From Planctomycetota bacterium (GTDB lineage: Bacteria; Planctomycetota; Phycisphaerae; Sedimentisphaerales; Anaerobacaceae), in NCBI GenBank assembly GCA_022566315.1, contig JADFJC010000029.1, forward strand, positions 1-32,216: a stretch of DNA of 32,216 nucleotides, read 5' to 3'. Below are positions 1-7,466 of this stretch, piece by piece; position 1 is the stretch's first letter; each line of letters begins with the position of its first letter. The notes under the pieces are model-generated. The model worked only from the letters and a program-made list of their open reading frames with translations, was not told the origin of the DNA and did no database searches. Both the position numbers and the translations under genes were made by a program.

Positions 1-106
1 ACGCTCACAGCGGCGCGACCGTCACGGATTTTAACCGTGTTCCCATTTGACTATCCCAAAGCACAGCTTCAGAACCTACAGTCAGGCTATATTCTTTTCA
101 AAGAAC
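1..106 (-). promoter_or_regulatory. Cobalamin (B12) riboswitch, partial, cut by window edge
   Basis: Read on the minus strand this stretch has the core of a cobalamin riboswitch. In transcript order there is a GGTTC element near 75, then GGGAA at 44-40, then CGGTTAAAATCCG at 37-25, then ACGGTCGCGCCGCTG ending at 8. This matches the family pattern GGGAA..GGTGaaAnTCC..GC.GcCCCGCcgCTGT. The downstream part (P1 closure, expression platform) and the regulated gene lie beyond base 1. Riboswitches of this class repress B12 synthesis, uptake or B12-independent isozyme genes when adenosylcobalamin is present; which gene is controlled cannot be seen. A 53-codon open frame on the plus strand over the same bases is judged incidental. 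Confidence 0.85.
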
Positions 107-112
107 AAAAAA

Positions 113-141
113 ATGCTATCACACTATTCGGCAATGGTCAA
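113..141 (-). promoter_or_regulatory. Sigma-70-type promoter for the riboswitch transcript
   Basis: On the minus strand TTGACC (141-136) and TAGCAT (118-113) are separated by exactly 17 nt. The predicted start, near 106, falls just upstream of the first riboswitch element, so the leader RNA would begin with the aptamer. Confidence 0.6.
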
Positions 142-321
142 ACAAAAAAAAGAAAAATTTAACCCCGGCTATTTCATCAGTAAAACGTCAATAGATAAAA
201 GATATTCGATTTTGTTCTTGTTGTAGTCTATACTTATTCGATGCATTGTCATGATGACTGTGCCCGGATTAAATAGTATAGGATAGTTTTTTAGTAGTTT
301 TGCTAAAAAAGGATCCAAAAC

Positions 322-1200
322 ATGCATATTCATCCTCGTACCATAGCGTTTTTGGCGCTAATTTCACTATGTATAGTTGGTATACTTACTGGATATTTAT
401 TTCATGCCCAAGAAATTGAGACCAACGAACTTGTAGCCATCGTAAACGGGACGGAAGTATTCTATAAGGATATCAAGGTAGATCCTAAAATCATACAACT
501 TACTTACGCGCAGGAATTAGGTGCACGCCAGTTAAAGAAAGAGATTCGTAAGCATGAAATGCGCCGACTTGCTGGCAAAATCCACGAGGTGATTTCCAGA
601 CAAAAAATAGATGAGTTAGGACTTATCGTAAGTGAGGAAGAAGTTGACTATAGGGTTGAGGAAATATTCCAACAAGCAAATATGACAAGTGAAAAAGCAG
701 CAGTTATATGCGAGAGTGCACGAGCATTTCGTGAAGCATTAGAAGCATGGCAGAAAAACCCTTCTATGGAGGATGTCATATATAATGAGAAATTAGTAGG
801 TTCTGGTGTAACTAAAGAGCAGTGGAAACTGTATCAAATCTGTTTTGATACACCAGAAAAATTAAAACTATTTGCTGCGCCGAACAATATCGAAGACATG
901 AAAAGGAATAGTCGCAGATCCAGCAGGAAAGATATGTTTTATAAAAAACTAAACGATATTATTACTAAGAACGTTTCAGTAAGAAATGAGGAAATAGAGG
1001 AGATTTATGAGAAAAAGTACGCCCACATAGCCGAGAAACCGCCCTTAGATGAACTACTAAAGGAGACACTCCGTTTGGAATTGTTAATCAGAAAGAAACA
1101 CGAAGCAGAAAAACTTTGGTGGCAGGAGCAGTATCGGCAAGCGAGGATTGAAATTAAAAATCCACGGTCTAAAGATGTGCTTAATATCTTGCTCAAATAG
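322..1200 (+). CDS. SurA-N-like periplasmic chaperone candidate without PPIase domain
   Basis: A 292-residue protein with an N-terminal hydrophobic segment (about residues 9-28), so membrane-anchored or exported. It is followed by LVAIVNGTEVFYKDI, which resembles the start of SurA/PrsA/PpiD-type chaperone domains (the usual pattern is a short strand VNG..I). The rest is mostly charged helix, rich in Lys and Glu. No parvulin rotamase domain is visible; that domain would add roughly 90 residues. An AAAAAGGA ribosome site lies 8 nt before the ATG, supporting this start. A possible -10 (TATACT, 229-234) lies about 90 nt upstream without a convincing -35. The gene is AT-richer than the later window. 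The assignment rests on a short motif and overall shape; it may be an unrelated helical exported protein. Confidence 0.6.
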   Translation: MHIHPRTIAFLALISLCIVGILTGYLFHAQEIETNELVAIVNGTEVFYKDIKVDPKIIQLTYAQELGARQLKKEIRKHEMRRLAGKIHEVISRQKIDELGLIVSEEEVDYRVEEIFQQANMTSEKAAVICESARAFREALEAWQKNPSMEDVIYNEKLVGSGVTKEQWKLYQICFDTPEKLKLFAAPNNIEDMKRNSRRSSRKDMFYKKLNDIITKNVSVRNEEIEEIYEKKYAHIAEKPPLDELLKETLRLELLIRKKHEAEKLWWQEQYRQARIEIKNPRSKDVLNILLK

Positions 1201-1415
1201 CCGACTTCAGAGAGTACGTTCTTGTAAAAATAGACGGAACTTGGTATCGGTGCTCGCCCATCAGAGAGTACTTCGTGAGGTTCTCGATGAAGCAACTGGA
1301 CGATCCGAGCGGCAGTAATTGGGCCGTCATAGATCCTCCCGATGTGGCGAATGATAAGCAGGCTGGATATGGTACAACAAATCTAAGTTGGGATTTGCAA
1401 TGCGAAAGACTTTAG
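1185..1415 (+). pseudogene. Orphan coding fragment (C-terminal remnant of an unknown protein)
   Basis: Between the stop of the previous gene and the TPR gene one frame stays open from 1185 to a TAG at 1413-1415. It reads like real protein: DFREYVLVKIDGTWYRCSPI, then about 40 further residues ending in NLSWDLQ and a short tail. There is no start codon or ribosome site at its head and it overlaps the 3' end of the upstream gene and the 5' end of the downstream one. The simplest reading is the tail of a gene whose front was lost by deletion. I do not recognise the family. Chance cannot be excluded for about 76 open codons. Confidence 0.4.
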
Positions 1416-2494
1416 CCATTTGTTTGACATGTGTAGCTTTTATCAGTCAGACATTTGCTCGTGTTCACGCGGGCGAAAGTTTGCAAGACTGGCTGGATGC
1501 AGAGGAAAAAATTTCTGAGTTTCTCCCAAGGCTAGAGGCTTTGGGAGACGAATATCCGGATGACGCAGAAATTCAACTGGGACTTGGATTTTTGTATGGC
1601 GAATATGGTGATACTCGGGTCTTTTCTGATATAGACCAATACGAAAAAGTCTTGACAATCGACCCGAACAATAAAACTGCCTGGGCCATGAAGGTAGATC
1701 TGCTTTGTACTTATTACACGGCTAAACGAAGAGATCTTCTTGACCAATTGGAAGGCATGATAGCTAACGCAAGAAAGCGAAATGTCGAAGAATTAAAGCT
1801 CTACAAAGATAGTGAGTTATACCGATGGTTCAAAGAAGAAGGTAAGGGCACTGCCGTAATCAAGGATTTTGAGCGTGCCGTCCAGCAATTGCGCGAAAAG
1901 CTCGACGAAAAGGCACCTGCTGTTTTAGCTACACTGAACAAGGGTCAGAGCAAAGACCCTGAGAACGCATTCTATAATTACTTAAAAGCGCACTTGTATT
2001 TTGAGCTGGATGAGAAAGAGAAAGCTCTAAAGGAGATTGAAGAGGGAGCAGCAAAAAAATATTTCAGCAGTTACGTCGAAGAGATAAGCAACGCAAAGGT
2101 GAGAGTTCTGGAAGAAGCAAAATTCCCACAGCCTCACAGAGACCTTATTGTAAGTATACGCAGTCCATTCGAAGATTTTCTCATACAGGGAATTTGGAAA
2201 CGAGGCTTAGCTGATCTTGGAAAAAGCTATGAGGCACAAGGAGCTTTTAAGAAATCAGAAAAAGTATATAGGCTAGCCATTAAGATGGCTGAACAATCCC
2301 AACGAGAATCAATATACCGACCTCTGGGCCTGGATGTGATGGGCCACAACTGCATAGAGGAACTTCAAAAAAAGATGCTGGATCAAGCCCCTCTCGAAAT
2401 AGGCAAGTATGCAGTAATGGGGGGATTGTGCGGGATATTGATTATTAGCTTTATCCTGCTGCTAAGGAAAAAGGCAATTAGCCGGAGAAAATAG
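1400..2494 (+). CDS. TPR-repeat protein with signal peptide and C-terminal membrane anchor
   Basis: The protein has 364 residues from the ATG at 1400; a TTG four codons earlier (1388) is also in frame, but the signal peptide starts cleanly at MRKTLAICL. After a cleavable-looking signal (about 22 residues ending ARVHA) come helical repeats of TPR type. Examples are AEIQLGLGFLYGEYGDT, then YEKVLTIDPNNKTAWAMKVD, then NAFYNYLKAHLYFELDEKEK near residue 195, and a later SYEAQGAFKKSEKVYRLAI. A hydrophobic stretch (about residues 337-356) followed by RKKAISRRK forms a C-terminal anchor. The bulk should therefore sit outside the cytoplasm, acting as a protein-interaction scaffold. Partners are unknown. 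No strong ribosome site is seen. It converges with the minus-strand gene at 2604. Confidence 0.75.
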   Translation: MRKTLAICLTCVAFISQTFARVHAGESLQDWLDAEEKISEFLPRLEALGDEYPDDAEIQLGLGFLYGEYGDTRVFSDIDQYEKVLTIDPNNKTAWAMKVDLLCTYYTAKRRDLLDQLEGMIANARKRNVEELKLYKDSELYRWFKEEGKGTAVIKDFERAVQQLREKLDEKAPAVLATLNKGQSKDPENAFYNYLKAHLYFELDEKEKALKEIEEGAAKKYFSSYVEEISNAKVRVLEEAKFPQPHRDLIVSIRSPFEDFLIQGIWKRGLADLGKSYEAQGAFKKSEKVYRLAIKMAEQSQRESIYRPLGLDVMGHNCIEELQKKMLDQAPLEIGKYAVMGGLCGILIISFILLLRKKAISRRK

Positions 2495-2509
2495 TGTTCT
2501 TTAAGAATC

Positions 2510-2525
2510 CACGGTTTTTTCCGTG
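2510..2525. terminator. Weak hairpin between convergent genes
   Basis: CACGG and CCGTG pair around a TTTTTT loop in the 109-nt gap between two convergent genes. The stem is only 5 bp with no clear U-tract after it, so a terminator role is tentative. Confidence 0.25.
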
Positions 2526-2603
2526 CTGTTTAGACAAAAAATCTCTCAACTTCAACGTTCTGCAATAGTCTTGCACAATTCAAAGCTGAAATGAATATTG
2601 GGT

Positions 2604-3380
2604 TTAGTATTTCAAATAAATGACGATGCCGGTCAGAATCAAGATAACAGCTACGCATATACCCAGAGCAATTATAAATACCCACATAAAGCGTTTGTTC
2701 TGCCTGGATACGATGTATTTGAGGTATCTGTCGCTCGTGGCGAAGGTGCGGCTCATCTGCATGATACTGTCGGTCTGGGCAATGCAGCTCTGGTTCAGTT
2801 TGTCCATAGTCTGGTTAAACTTATTAAAGCTCTCAGCCATTTGGACATCTGTATCGGCAGCGGCGGCAAGCTGATGGTCGATATCAACCAGGGCATCGGT
2901 CTGTTTGGCGGTTTCATTCGGGATTTTTTCAACAGCATCCAGGAACTGCTGGTCCTTAGCAGCGGCTGATTTCAACTGCTCGATAAGCTGCTCTGTTATC
3001 CGCCTTTGATTTTCCACAACTGAAGGAAAACTCTCAAGCAAACTGGGCAGTTGTTCCATTCGGCCCATCAGATTTTCATGCTGAGTAACCTGACGGCCCA
3101 AATGCTCGTTAATATCCTGCAGCTGCTCAACGAGTTTATTAAAGCCCTGATGCAGTTTTTCGAGCGATTCATGTTTGTCCTTCGGCGGGACCGCTTTTAC
3201 GACAATCTTATCACTTTGAGTCCCCGTAGGCCCGGCCTGGTCAACAGCCGTCGCGGTGGACTCGGCGTCCTGACTGATAAGACCTTCGTCATCTATGTCC
3301 GGCTGAGAATTTGCAGCGCCGGATATTTTATGAGACCGCAGCCAGTTACTCGTTCCCGCCCAGATGTCTTTTATAGTCAT
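2604..3380 (-). CDS. Coiled-coil protein with C-terminal tail anchor, function unknown
   Basis: A 258-residue hypothetical protein. Residues 1-65 are low-complexity and acidic or polar. About residues 70-215 form a long Gln/Glu/Lys-rich coiled coil with heptad character (SLEKLHQGFNKLVEQLQDIN, later QTMDKLNQSCIAQTDSIMQM). A final hydrophobic segment, about residues 231-255, ends IVIYLKY. The layout fits a cytoplasmic coiled coil tethered to the inner membrane by its C-terminus. An AGGGA site precedes the ATG by about 7 nt. A 123-codon open frame on the opposite strand lies entirely inside it and has no protein-like features. No family name can be assigned from sequence alone. Confidence 0.75.
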   Translation of the reverse strand: MTIKDIWAGTSNWLRSHKISGAANSQPDIDDEGLISQDAESTATAVDQAGPTGTQSDKIVVKAVPPKDKHESLEKLHQGFNKLVEQLQDINEHLGRQVTQHENLMGRMEQLPSLLESFPSVVENQRRITEQLIEQLKSAAAKDQQFLDAVEKIPNETAKQTDALVDIDHQLAAAADTDVQMAESFNKFNQTMDKLNQSCIAQTDSIMQMSRTFATSDRYLKYIVSRQNKRFMWVFIIALGICVAVILILTGIVIYLKY

Positions 3381-3469
3381 TTTTCAATCCCTAACTCAAT
3401 TCTCGCTTCTCGTAATCAGTTAGATGGTCAATCACTACTCACCATGCTCTGTTGAAAACATGTAAAACT

Positions 3470-3562
3470 TGTTATTCTGAACGAATCGCAGCGAAGTGAA
3501 GAATCTCTTTCTCGTCAACAATCAAAATCTCTTCACTCATCTACGACGAACTCAGAATAACA
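3470..3562. repeat. MITE-like element, TGTTATTCTGA terminal inverted repeats
   Basis: An 11-bp perfect terminal inverted repeat (TGTTATTCTGA at 3470-3480, its complement at 3552-3562) encloses imperfectly complementary interior sequence. Both halves include GTGAAGA and related motifs. A half-length relative (GTCATTCTGAGCGCAGCGAA) occurs at 24642-24669. No ORF is inside, so any mobility would be non-autonomous. Confidence 0.65.
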
Positions 3563-3622
3563 CATCCCGCTGGTCAGCAGAATACTCAAAAACAGTACGA
3601 TGCTGCTTTTGATGTTGCTCAT
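3533..3622 (-). pseudogene. Truncated 29-codon signal-peptide ORF ending inside the repeat
   Basis: On the minus strand an ATG at 3622, preceded by an AAAGGGA site, opens a frame beginning MSNIKSSIVLFLSILLTSG, which looks like a bacterial signal peptide. The frame enters the repeat end at the TGTTATTCTGA motif and stops at 3533 after a few repeat-encoded residues. The natural reading is an exported protein whose body was lost when the repeat inserted or recombined. A genuine 29-residue secreted peptide is less likely because the last ten codons are repeat sequence. Confidence 0.5.
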
Positions 3623-3783
3623 ATGAAAGTTCCCTTTAGCATAGATTCCAATTTATCCCTGCTCAGCTATCCCGACACATGGGGATTGCGCCTGATTATC
3701 AATAGAATATCAGGTCTGTCTCGAAAATTCCAGCTTTTTATGATATCCCTCAAAACGAGATTATACGGACACGACTTTAATTG

Positions 3784-3812
3784 TTGACGGAGGTTGTCTT
3801 TTTTGTTAGACT
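3784..3812 (+). promoter_or_regulatory. Promoter for the GH130 gene
   Basis: TTGACG (3784-3789) and TAGACT (3807-3812) are 17 nt apart and sit just upstream of an AGGA ribosome site (3822-3825) and the ATG at 3834, giving a very short leader. Confidence 0.5.
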
Positions 3813-3833
3813 TGCGGCAACAGGATAAAACAA

Positions 3834-4778
3834 ATGCCGTTAGTATCGAGGGACGCCCTTATGAAGACAAGAGTTTTTACCCGGTCGCAGCATAATCCAA
3901 TCATTACACCTTTGGATTTGCCCTTCCCGGCGGCCGCTGTCCTTAATCCCGGTGCCACCGAGCAGGGCGATGAGGTCGTCTTGCTGCTGCGTGTCGAAGA
4001 CCACGCCGGACACTCGAACATCTATATAGCACGCAGCAAGAACGGAGTGACTGATTGGAAATTCGAGCAAGAGCCAATACTCCGCTACGGTGAGCAAAAC
4101 TGGCGGTATGAACAGTGGGGCTGCGAAGACGCACGGGTCACATACTTGGCAGAAGAAAAACGCTGGTATATCACCTATACTGCCTACTCGCCCAACGGTG
4201 CTGCCGTGGCATTGGCCTGTTCCAATGACCTTGTTCATGCTGAACGAATTGGACTGCTCTTTTCCCCAAACAATAAAGATGCAGTGCTATTCCCACAAAA
4301 ATTTGGTGACCGATGGGCGGTACTACACCGCCCGGACGCCGGTGGAATGGAACACATCTGGTCGGCCTATTCGCCTGACTTGGTGCACTGGGGTGAGCCA
4401 CACTGTGTGCTGCCGGAGCTTGGGGGCGCTGCATGGGATGGTGCAAAGGTAGGTGCAGGGCCACCTCCAATTCTCACGGAACACGGCTGGCTTCTGATAT
4501 ACCACGGTGTTAAGGCTTATGGTGGCCAACTTGTTTATCGAACCGGTGTGGCTCTGTTGGAAAAAGACAGGCCTCACAAAGTTGTTGCCCGCTCACGAAA
4601 CTGGATATTCCAAGCCGAGGCGCCATACGAAATGTCTGGTTTGACGCCAAACGTGGTGTTTCCGACCGGCCTTCTAATTCGGGGCGATGAGTTGTGGATG
4701 TACTATGGAGCTGCGGATACTTGCGTATGTATGGCGACGGCTAAATTAGACGAAATTTTGGCATTCGTCACAACGTGA
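3834..4778 (+). CDS. Glycoside hydrolase family 130 protein (mannoside phosphorylase/hydrolase type)
   Basis: A 314-residue five-bladed beta-propeller enzyme, normal length for GH130. The family acts on beta-mannosides by phosphorolysis or, in some subfamilies, hydrolysis. Visible family landmarks: NPGA near residue 38, LLRVEDH at about 50-57, GCEDARV with the likely catalytic Asp at residue 99, KDAVLFPQKFG in the middle, and KVGAGPPPI in the second half. There is no signal peptide, so it is cytosolic and would act on imported oligosaccharides. AGGA lies 8 nt before the ATG; an alternative start is Met10. It stands alone with its own promoter and no transporter nearby. Substrate (mannobiose, mannosyl-GlcNAc, other) cannot be told without subfamily placement. 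Confidence 0.88.
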   Translation: MPLVSRDALMKTRVFTRSQHNPIITPLDLPFPAAAVLNPGATEQGDEVVLLLRVEDHAGHSNIYIARSKNGVTDWKFEQEPILRYGEQNWRYEQWGCEDARVTYLAEEKRWYITYTAYSPNGAAVALACSNDLVHAERIGLLFSPNNKDAVLFPQKFGDRWAVLHRPDAGGMEHIWSAYSPDLVHWGEPHCVLPELGGAAWDGAKVGAGPPPILTEHGWLLIYHGVKAYGGQLVYRTGVALLEKDRPHKVVARSRNWIFQAEAPYEMSGLTPNVVFPTGLLIRGDELWMYYGAADTCVCMATAKLDEILAFVTT

Positions 4779-5244
4779 TGTATTTGCAGTTTTTTTAGGC
4801 TGTCCACTCGAAAAATTCTGTCCTCCTTGTCATTGCAGGACTTACGTGAACTTGCTACATCCGACTAATTGTATTATCTTGCCGGCATGAATAGCCCTCC
4901 TTATTGAATTTGGAACTTCAAATCATATTAAAGGATTTTCCTACTGTAAATTCAAGTCATTTTTGATACCATTACCAACATAAATCTACAAGACAATAAT
5001 AAGCCCGAATTTCCGATATGACGTCGTGCAAAAAGTCAGGGCAGCAAAATCTGCCGGAAACCCAAATTAGTTGAAAATCTGGTATGGATTTGGTAGTTTA
5101 ATGGAATCAGGGGTCTTAGCAACCTTGCCAAATCATTTTACATCGGAAATTCCGGCCATAGGGTGAAAATAGAAAAGAATAAAAAATCATTTTTGTTATC
5201 TTATCGTTGCCAGCAAAAAGTGTGCTTGTTGTGGTTGTGATGGA
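4779..5244. other. 466-nt AT-rich intergenic region, no gene seen
   Basis: No open frame with protein character was found on either strand. The region becomes more AT-rich toward the sulfotransferase gene and holds the nested inverted repeats described at 5008-5151. It may contain the boundary of an acquired segment. Confidence 0.6.
5008..5151. repeat. Nested inverted repeats (possible structured RNA)
   Basis: Outer arms AATTTCCGAT (5008-5017) and ATCGGAAATT (5142-5151) are perfect complements. Inside, GATTTGG (5087-5093) pairs with CCAAATC (5128-5134). The nesting would allow a folded element of about 144 nt upstream of the sulfotransferase gene. Confidence 0.4.
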
Positions 5245-6366
5245 ATGAAATTAAAATTTGATAAAAGCTATTATCTCAATATGGGTATGCAACCATTAGC
5301 AGGGACATCTTTCGTTAACTGGGTAAAATTATTAATGGAAAATAGATTCAGGGTTGATTGGCAGTTTATACCGAAAGCTTTGTACGTAACTTTAATGGTG
5401 ACAGCCATGACCCCCATTAGAATTTATGAAAAAATAAAATTTGATAAGAAATTAGAAAATATAAAGATTACTCCTCCGCTTTTTATAGTAGGACATTTTA
5501 GGGGTGGAACAACCTTTTTGCACTATTTGATGGTACAGGATAAAGATTTAGCTTTTGTTTCAACAATGGAGGCCAACGCTCCCTGGACTTTTCTTGGAAC
5601 CGAGAAAATAACTAAATCAATAGTGGAAAAGGTTTTACCAGAAAAAAGACCCATGGACGATTTGGAGTTGGGAGCAAGTCTTCCATATGAAGATGAATAT
5701 GCAATAGCAAATTTTAGTCCTTATTCGTTTTATCATGCCTGGTATTTCCCAAGGAGAATAGATTATTATTTTAGGAATTATGTTTTGTTTGAAGAAGTGA
5801 GCGACGAAATCATAGAAAAATGGAAGCAGAACTATATTTATCTGCTGAAGAAAATTACTTATAAACACAATAGGAAAAGAATATTACTAAAAAGTATAGT
5901 TAATACAGGTAGAATAAAATTGCTTTTAGATACTTTTCCAGGTGCAAAGTTTATTCACATTTATAGGAATCCTTACAAAGTATATTTATCCACACGGAGA
6001 TTATATGAAAAAATTCTGCCCATATTTTCATTTCAGCATGTTAATGGGGAAGACATGGATAAATTCATAATAGAGTTTTATAAGGCAATATATAGAAAAT
6101 ACCTTGAGGAAAAGAATTTGATACCAGAAGGAAATATTGTGGAAATAAAGTACGAAGATTTTGTTAAAGAGCCAGTAAAAACACTCGAGCAAGTATATAA
6201 AAAGTTGAAATTGAAAGGATTTAAAGAAGCACAATATGCTTTTAAAAAATTTGTTGATAGATATAAAAATTACAAGCCCTATGATCACAAAATTGATGAA
6301 AGCATAAAGAAAAAAATATACGAAGAATGGGAATTTGCCTTTAAAGAATTTCGATATGAAAAATAA
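5245..6366 (+). CDS. Sulfotransferase family protein (PAPS-dependent), AT-rich
   Basis: A 373-residue protein of the Sulfotransfer_3 type, transferring sulfate from PAPS to a hydroxyl or amine acceptor. The 5'-phosphosulfate loop is visible as FIVGHFRGGTTFLHYLM (Arg86-Thr90), placed after about 80 residues of N-terminal extension. The 3'-phosphate site is KFIHIYRNPYKVYLSTRR (Arg241, Ser249). A conserved EIKYEDFVKEP stretch follows near residue 300. No signal peptide is seen. Codon choice is strikingly AT-rich (AAA, ATA, TTA, GAA dominate), unlike the GC-richer genes on both sides, which points to horizontal acquisition. No clear ribosome site was found: the ATG follows GTTGTGGTTGTGATGGA. The acceptor could be a lipid, glycan or small molecule. 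Confidence 0.85.
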   Translation: MKLKFDKSYYLNMGMQPLAGTSFVNWVKLLMENRFRVDWQFIPKALYVTLMVTAMTPIRIYEKIKFDKKLENIKITPPLFIVGHFRGGTTFLHYLMVQDKDLAFVSTMEANAPWTFLGTEKITKSIVEKVLPEKRPMDDLELGASLPYEDEYAIANFSPYSFYHAWYFPRRIDYYFRNYVLFEEVSDEIIEKWKQNYIYLLKKITYKHNRKRILLKSIVNTGRIKLLLDTFPGAKFIHIYRNPYKVYLSTRRLYEKILPIFSFQHVNGEDMDKFIIEFYKAIYRKYLEEKNLIPEGNIVEIKYEDFVKEPVKTLEQVYKKLKLKGFKEAQYAFKKFVDRYKNYKPYDHKIDESIKKKIYEEWEFAFKEFRYEK

Positions 6367-6450
6367 ATGCAGGGCTAAGATTTTGAGGCAAATTTTGGCG
6401 AACCGGCCGGGCTGCATAACCGATATTAAGAAGCTTATAAAGGTAAGCAA

Positions 6451-7410
6451 ATGAAACTGGTTACATATTCTAAAGACAAATCGGTTTCCTGTGGGATGCT
6501 GACTGAGAAGGGGCTAATAGATATTCCATCAGCCTGGGATGGTGCAAATCCGCCTCGCAGCGTGAAAGAAATTCTCCAGAGAGGTTCGGCCTGCCTTGCG
6601 AAGCTTGCCGAGCTGACTGATTCAGCCGACGGTTTAATTCCTCTGGATTCGGTCAGGCTTCTTGCACCTATCCCTCGGCCGGGCAAAGCGCTCGCTTTGG
6701 CAGGCAATTACAGCGAGCATATTAAGGAGGCCAGCGTTACCCGCGGCTTTAATGTCGGACTTTCGGATTCACCGCGAATGACGACTGTGCCCAGGCCGTT
6801 TCTTATGCCGCCGACGGTTGTAATCGGGCCCGATGAACAGATACCCTGGCCGACTTACAGCGAACAGATAGATTATGAGCTTGAGCTTGCGATTGTAATC
6901 GGTAAAGAAGCCAAAGCCGTTTCGGCCGACAGTGCCCTTGACTACATCGCCGGCTATACAATCGCCAACGATGTATCAGCTCGCAGCGTAACTTTTGTAA
7001 AGAACAGGGCCGAACGGCCGTGGGATGAATTTTACGACTGGCTGAATGGCAAATGGGCCGACGGATTTTTGCCGATGGGGCCGTACTTGCTGACCTGCGA
7101 CGAAGTTGGGGACGTGCAGAATCTGGATATGACCCTTACCGTCAACGGCCAGGTCCGCCAGAAAGCAAATACATCGCAGATGATTTATCCGGTAGCCGAC
7201 ATTGTCTCATTCTTAAGCCATATAATGACACTGGAGCCGGGCGATGTTATTGCCACCGGCACGCCATCGGGCGTAGGTTTGGCCACAGGCGATTATTTAC
7301 AGCCGGGCGCTCGCATCGAATGTACCATCGAAAAACTCGGCACTCTGACAAACACGCTTAGCGACCGACCGGAGAAGTTTTACGAACCACTGGGCGATTT
7401 GGGTGTATAA
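6451..7410 (+). CDS. Fumarylacetoacetate hydrolase (FAH) family protein
   Basis: A 319-residue cytosolic enzyme of the FAH superfamily, whose members hydrolyse or decarboxylate 2-oxo-acids or acylpyruvates with a divalent metal. N-terminal residues 1-70 form the small domain. The catalytic domain starts at GKALALAGNYSEHIKEA. Metal ligands are seen in DYELELAIVIG (Glu143, Glu145) and NDVSARS (Asp174). The C-terminal hallmark EPGDVIATGTPSGVG is intact. A GGTAAG ribosome site precedes the ATG by 5 nt. It follows the sulfotransferase on the same strand but differs sharply in base composition, so an operon link is doubtful. Exact substrate is unknown; members act in aromatic catabolism, sugar-acid breakdown (2-keto-3-deoxy acids) or pyruvate metabolism. 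Sugar-acid use would fit the glycosidase neighbours, but that is inference. Confidence 0.9.
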   Translation: MKLVTYSKDKSVSCGMLTEKGLIDIPSAWDGANPPRSVKEILQRGSACLAKLAELTDSADGLIPLDSVRLLAPIPRPGKALALAGNYSEHIKEASVTRGFNVGLSDSPRMTTVPRPFLMPPTVVIGPDEQIPWPTYSEQIDYELELAIVIGKEAKAVSADSALDYIAGYTIANDVSARSVTFVKNRAERPWDEFYDWLNGKWADGFLPMGPYLLTCDEVGDVQNLDMTLTVNGQVRQKANTSQMIYPVADIVSFLSHIMTLEPGDVIATGTPSGVGLATGDYLQPGARIECTIEKLGTLTNTLSDRPEKFYEPLGDLGV

Positions 7411-7466
7411 TCGGCATAACCAAAAGGCACAAACTGTAATCACCCTGTTTATTAGAAAGATTTATT

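Noticed and set aside
1..162. A 53-codon plus-strand open frame ending at 160-162, as the tail of a gene
   Set aside because: The same bases form a cobalamin riboswitch core on the other strand, with promoter; the translation has no protein family character.
2598..2969. Plus-strand open frame of 123 codons
   Set aside because: Lies wholly within the coiled-coil gene on the minus strand, which has a ribosome site, heptads and a membrane anchor.
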